A DNA stretch of 10,913 nt from Pavlovales sp. CCMP2436 (lineage: Eukaryota; Haptophyta; Pavlovophyceae; Pavlovales), in contig MU631513.1 in assembly GCA_026770615.1 (NCBI GenBank), positions 132,990-143,902 on the forward strand, given 5' to 3'. A program made the translations under genes and the position numbers. Within the stretch, counting starts at the first letter, position 1, and every line of letters begins with the position of its first letter. Under the pieces are notes generated by a model. It did no database searches. It was not told the origin of the DNA and worked only from the letters and a program-made list of their open reading frames with translations. Below are positions 7,935-10,913 of this stretch, one piece after another.

Positions 7935-7937
7935 CTA
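7935..7937 (-). other. nonsense codon TAG in the hAT gene, exon 2
   Basis: Exon 2 contains repeated GCGCAGCCCCC words (Ala-Gln-Pro). At this site the same word reads GCGTAGCCCCC. The single change CAG to TAG stops the frame between the Pro/Ala linker and the second hAT segment. No GT-AG pair of sensible size and phase removes it. Confidence 0.75.
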
Positions 7938-8283
7938 CGCCAGGGTGGGGCGCACTGGGGGCTGCGCCGGGGCGCGCGCCGGGGGCTGCGCCAGAGAGGG
8001 GGGCGCTGGGGGCTGCGCCTCCGGCTGCGCCAGGAGATCCGCCAGGCGAGCGCTGCACCTGATGCCCAACTGCTCGGATTGCAGTGCCAGCGGAGGCGGA
8101 GGGGGCTGCGCGTTGCCCGCGCGCCCTGGTCCTGCAGATGCGGACGCGGATTCCGCCGATGCTGTGGAGCGGGCACGGGGCAAGAGATCGGCGCAAGTGT
8201 GAGCAGACAGTCTGTTTGGTGCGAGGCGGGGGGGCGCGATCAGAGGGAGTATTCAGAGGGAGCGCACCCGGGGCAGTCTCAAG

Positions 8284-8433
8284 CGAGCTGAAGTATTCAG
8301 CGACGTCCACCGGCTGGAGATGCCGCCTGGGCTCCCAGGTTGCCTCGTGCTTCGGGTAGCCGTGCCACCACACGAGAAATTTGACCCCCCTCCCGGCCGG
8401 TGCGTGGTCCAGTATCTCCTCCACGATCCAGAT
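8284..8433 (-). other. chromodomain encoded inside the hAT gene
   Basis: The minus strand encodes a complete chromodomain pattern of about 50 residues: IWIVEEILDHAPAGRG, then VKFLVWWHGYPKHEATWEP, then a HLQPVDVAEYF helix. The VEEIL start, the aromatic residues (W of IWIVEE, WW of LVWWHGY, W of ATWEP) and GYPxxEATWEP are family hallmarks. It is in frame with the preceding hAT segment and ends just before intron 1. Known chromodomains bind methylated histone H3 tails, and in chromoviruses they steer integration. That this one does so is inference. Confidence 0.93.
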
Positions 8434-8950
8434 CGACTCCTCGGGAGCCTCGATTAGCTCGAGCGATAGCTCCTCGAGTAGCCGCTGGTCATCACCCGCC
8501 GGTGAGCTGGCTAGCCCCTCGTCAGTGCCCGAGGGTGGGCGAGCATTAGCGGCCCTGCGAGTAGCGCCAAGCGCCTGCTGCAGAGTGATCGAGCCGTACT
8601 TGCCATTGCGCAAGTTGGCGAGGTTGTTCTGAACCTTAGGTCCGAACGACCCGGCGGCCAGCTGCGCGATGCTGGTGCGGTAGGAGTCGTAGAGCAACGG
8701 GAGGTCGACCACCACGCCATCGTCCACCTGCGTGCCCTTGCTGAACCGGCGCGAGATGATGTTGATGTCGAGCAGCAGCAGGCAGACGGCGACAAACTTG
8801 AACTGTGTGATGCGCCAGAGCCACGCGCGGTGCTTGCTCACGAGCACGCTCTGCGCGTCAGCGGTGCCGACTGTCGCCTCGATCGCGCGCTGCAGGTCGA
8901 CGACGATGACGGGCAGGTCGATGAGAAAGTTCTTGAGCGCAACCGTCTCG

Positions 8951-9301
8951 CTCGTCTGCGCCGCCGGCCGCGGGCTCGCGCTCGATGAGCGCGCTGCCAC
9001 CCGCTCCCTCGCCTGCGCCGCCGGCCGCGCGCTCGGAGCTGCCACCGTCTCCCTCGTCTGCGCCGCCGGCCGCGGGCTCGCGCTCGATGAGCGCGCTGCC
9101 ATCCGCTCCCTCGCCTGCGCCGCCGGCCGCGCGCTCGGAGCTGCCGCCCGCTCCCTCGCCTGCGCCGCCGGCCGCGTGCTCGGAGCTGCCACCATCTCCC
9201 TCGTCTGCGCCGCTGGCCGCGGGCTCGCGCTCGATGAGCGCGTTGCCACCCGCTCCCTCGCCCGCGTTGCCGGCCGTGCGCTCGGCGCTGCCACCCGCGC
9301 T
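8951..9301 (-). repeat. two-module coding minisatellite (57- and 45-bp units)
   Basis: On the plus strand the array is A-B-A-B-B-A-B, with A (57 bp) at 8951, 9053 and 9200 and B (45 bp) at 9008, 9110, 9155 and 9257. Both lengths are multiples of three, so copy changes keep the frame. In the frame of the start codon, A encodes a module ending in SALIEREPAAGGADEGD and B one like GGSSERAAGGAGEGA. Other frames on both strands are also open here, a by-product of composition. Copies differ by few bases, with the outermost B (9257-9301) most diverged. Confidence 0.9.
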
Positions 9302-9424
9302 GTCATTGAGAACGCTGGTAGAACGACCTGCGATGATCCAGGGGTTCGACTTGGAGACGACGGGCAGCGCGTCCGGCTTGCGCTTCCGGCCTGAGCCTTC
9401 GCGCGAGCCACCGTGTCCACTCAT

Positions 9425-9571
9425 CGTGCTTACGCCCGTCGGGCGCGGCTTTTGGCCTGCAGAAACTTGATTTACGCCCAATTTTTTTGAAAAAACCTAA
9501 AAAACATGAAAAAAAGGCCTAATTTTTTTCGTCGCCTAGCCGGCGGGGCACGCCCAGGCACTATTGCTCAA
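9425..9571 (-). promoter_or_regulatory. probable promoter and 5' UTR region of the hAT gene
   Basis: The 147 bases between the start codon and the right terminal repeat include an A/T homopolymer-rich tract (about 9480-9530). No defined TATA box or initiator can be named. Assignment rests only on position. Confidence 0.35.
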
Positions 9572-9588
9572 AGTCGGGTGCACCCTTG
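9572..9588 (-). repeat. right terminal inverted repeat of the hAT element
   Basis: On the minus strand this reads CAAGGGTGCACCCGACT. Confidence 0.88.
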
Positions 9589-9596
9589 AGTTCAAG
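9589..9596 (+). repeat. right 8-bp target site duplication of the hAT element
   Basis: AGTTCAAG directly after the right terminal inverted repeat. Confidence 0.92.
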
Positions 9597-9608
9597 TACA
9601 GGCTGATC

Positions 9609-9634
9609 TAGGGGGGTTCGGGCTGGCGGTACGT
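9609..9634 (+). repeat. 26-bp direct repeat, right copy
   Basis: Identical to 6639-6664 and in the same orientation. It lies outside the hAT target duplication, so it is not part of the transposon. Confidence 0.9.
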
Positions 9635-10290
9635 ATACATATATAGCGGCTCAGCATGGTAGTTATTAGTACTCCAGCTTCGCCCGCGGCCGCTTCATAA
9701 CTTATTCAACATTAGTGAATATTAATGGTACTACCCGGACAGTCAGACGCCTGCTTGAATCCCTATCGGCTATCATAGGGTGGCCCGCCACTGAGCGGAG
9801 AGCGGCGGCTTCGCCGACCTGCCCCCCTTCCGACAGCGAGGAGGCGACAAGCAGCTCACCCCCCTCGCAAATGTCGGTGGCTCTGATCGCCTCGGCACCC
9901 ACCACGTAAAGCCGCAGGCCGTGAGCGCTGTGAGCGGAGGCCAACGTCCGCGGGGCGAAGCCTGACGAAGTCTGCGAGTCGTGCAGTGGCATACGCACGG
10001 ACCCTGCGCCCGTGCCGCCCGCCAGCACGCCCCCCCCCCCCCGCGTCGGGAAGAGGGCGGTGGCGCTTGGCACCGGGAGGCCGATCGCCAATTTTTGTCA
10101 CCCGACCGAGCCGCCACGCCGCGCCAGCCGCGCTCGCGGCCCTTCCGGGGCGCCTGGCCCCCCATGGCGCCGAAGCCACCTGAATTCAAATTTGATGCGA
10201 CGAATTCAAAATCCCACACACAACGGTATCCGTGTGCTCTGCAAAGGTCCCTTGATCTGAGTGTTTTCTCAACGCTTGGTTTCGGTGGAG
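9635..10290. other. intergenic, no supported gene
   Basis: Starts AT-rich, then GC-rich. It holds a C13 homopolymer at 10030-10042. Apart from the weak minus-strand frame listed separately, no domain, RNA gene or element end was recognised. Confidence 0.45.
9702..10091 (-). CDS. unsupported hypothetical frame, 129 codons
   Basis: An open frame on minus from ATG 10091 to the stop at 9702. Its middle and end (residues about 45-129) have a balanced composition with segments such as GLRLYVVGAEAIRATDI and LTVRVVPLIF, more protein-like than the usual Arg/Pro-rich shadows here. No domain is recognised. The N-terminal part crosses the C13 run (Gly-rich in protein), so the frame there is unreliable. 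It could be a decayed gene piece or chance. Confidence 0.2.
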   Translation of the reverse strand: MAIGLPVPSATALFPTRGGGGVLAGGTGAGSVRMPLHDSQTSSGFAPRTLASAHSAHGLRLYVVGAEAIRATDICEGGELLVASSLSEGGQVGEAAALRSVAGHPMIADRDSSRRLTVRVVPLIFTNVE

Positions 10291-10502
10291 ACCTGTGAGG
10301 GGGAAGGATGTACTTCTAGATATTTACACAACAACAACAACATCCACCACCTCCCCCCTCACCTCAATGTCGCGAGCACCCTCCGCCTCGGTTTCGTCGT
10401 CGACAGTTCCACACGAGTTGTCAGAGTCCGAGGATCGCCCTGGGCAATTCCTCCGCGCACCGGCCCCGCCCGACGCCCCCGCCGATCGCTAGACCCGCTC
10501 GT

Positions 10503-10540
10503 GTAGTAGTAGTAGAGAAAGAAGAAGTAGAAGTAGTATC
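10503..10540 (+). repeat. purine-rich AGT/GAA microsatellite
   Basis: GTAGTAGTAGTAG runs into mixed AGA/GAA/GTA triplets. In the frame leading to the downstream fragment it encodes a Val/Glu-rich stretch, probably non-functional. Confidence 0.6.
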
Positions 10541-10913
10541 AGTACATATCGAGGCCAAGCTCAACACCGTCAAGCCGATCCGCGGGATCGTTATCGGCGC
10601 TTTTGGTGAGGTCAGGCCGAGGTCAGCGCCGACACGCACTCGCTCGTCAAAGAAATCGCGGCGCAGGGAGGCCGCAAGATGTACGCACTGATGGGCGTGA
10701 GTCCGATGGAGGCGGCCGCGCGCATCAAGAAGCAGCTCATCGACACGATCGATACGATCGCAGCACGCGGCCATGCGCAGCTGCTGCTCGCGCGCTTGAG
10801 CGCGCTAGCCCCGATCGCTGCCCAGCGTGGGAACACGACAAACAGCAACCAGCAGATCATCTCCCTAAACGCCCTTGCCCGGGCACACTACCGGAGATCC
10901 ATCGGCACGCGCG
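10503..10913 (+). pseudogene. fragment resembling a domain of algal retroelements, frame-broken, runs off the window
   Basis: One frame gives HIEAKLNTVKPIRGIVIGAF then GEV (10545-10613). The product continues in another frame from 10622 as SADTHSLVKEIAAQGGRKMY, then a basic, helical segment, open to the window edge. The shift coincides with GAGGTCAG occurring twice 11 bases apart (10608-10615 and 10619-10626), so an 11-bp duplication explains it. The GAFGEVSxDxHxL pattern followed by a helix-rich Arg/Ala tail reminds me of conserved segments in retroelement proteins of algae. I cannot name the family with certainty. No reverse transcriptase core lies upstream, and TAG near 10489 separates it from a short upstream frame beginning near 10295. 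Confidence 0.4.

Larger units (their letters stand above)
6964..9424 (-). pseudogene. hAT transposase-derived gene with internal chromodomain, frame-broken
   Basis: Proposed exons: 9424-8268, 8161-7620, 7548-7317 and 7238-6964. Introns of 106, 71 and 78 nt have GT-AG ends and consistent phases (1, 0, 1). In protein order: ATG 9424 starts MSGHGGSREGSGRKRKP (a GGxREGSGRK start like those of many transposase-type proteins); an A/B-module repeat (9301-8951); a hAT middle segment (8940 to about 8570) with ITQFKFVAVCLLLLDINII then SRRFSKG; a chromodomain (about 8433-8284); a Pro/Ala linker; a second hAT segment from VRSLRAYQKLMCDSLL; and the hAT C-terminal dimerisation region SDTERAGRNMTLSKTLMRSSL. 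Defects: the repeat and hAT parts are in different frames, TAG at 7937-7935, and the first half of the DDE domain is absent. Exons 2-4 otherwise stay open. It resembles the hAT group related to ZNF862-like proteins. The hAT call is strong; exon borders are inferred. Confidence 0.82.
6677..9588 (-). mobile_element. hAT superfamily DNA transposon with chromodomain, 2,912 bp
   Basis: The left end CAAGGATGCACCCCACT (6677-6693) and the reverse complement of the right end (9572-9588) match at 15 of 17 positions. Immediately outside both is the perfect 8-bp duplication AGTTCAAG, the size typical of hAT elements, and the CARRG-type start also fits. The element contains one multi-exon minus-strand gene (6964-9424) whose C-terminal half is a hAT transposase. 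The perfect target duplication suggests fairly recent movement, although the encoded protein looks defective; mobilisation in trans is therefore likely. Termini, duplication and coding content agree, so the boundaries are firm. Confidence 0.93.

Noticed and set aside
8732..9394. Plus-strand open frames of 160-220 codons over the minisatellite
   Set aside because: The repeat leaves several frames open on both strands because of its composition. The hAT and chromodomain evidence is on minus.
7831..9420. A single uninterrupted 529-codon minus-strand gene
   Set aside because: This frame is open through the minisatellite, hAT middle segment and chromodomain, but its N-terminal part is an Arg/Ser/Ala shadow of the repeat and its last 140 codons run through intron 1 and the Pro/Ala exon in the wrong frame. 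Only 8940-8268 of it carries recognisable protein.

Overview
The window looks like nuclear DNA from a GC-rich single-celled eukaryote, most likely a microalga (haptophyte- or stramenopile-like; this is inference, as no rRNA or species marker is present). Reasons: genes are split by short GT-AG introns (71-208 nt), and the sequence is dominated by eukaryotic transposable elements. No CRISPR, tRNA, rRNA or bacterial operon was found.

Layout. 1-1264 (+) is the decayed 3' part of a Ty1/copia polyprotein (end of reverse transcriptase plus RNase H), followed by a possible 3' LTR (about 1341-1589) with two strong hairpins. 1600-2460 is non-coding and highly repetitive: a GATCACT-box array with alternative hairpins, then an AT-rich inverted repeat. 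2460-4690 has short repeats, CA microsatellites and no gene I can defend. 4764-5744 (+) is the one clear host gene, a three-exon beta-carbonic anhydrase with all zinc ligands; its terminal exon is partly duplicated in tandem just downstream. 6135-6575 is a 441-bp non-autonomous DNA transposon with a 9-bp target duplication and arrays of a subterminal motif.

6677-9588 is the centre of interest: a 2,912-bp hAT transposon with matching ends and a perfect 8-bp target duplication (AGTTCAAG). It carries a four-exon minus-strand transposase-derived gene. That gene joins a glycine/arginine-rich N-terminus, an A/B-module minisatellite, the C-terminal half of a hAT transposase and, between the two hAT segments, a chromodomain. 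It lacks the first half of the catalytic domain, changes frame after the minisatellite, and has one CAG-to-TAG stop that can be dated against neighbouring repeat copies. It landed in a pre-existing tandem repeat of about 50 bp period.

9635-10500 has no well-supported gene. 10503-10913 (+) is a frame-broken fragment resembling a domain I associate with algal retroelements; it runs off the window.

The carbonic anhydrase would act alone in inorganic carbon metabolism. Everything else is mobile DNA at different stages of decay. The best candidate for something undescribed is the chromodomain-bearing hAT family.
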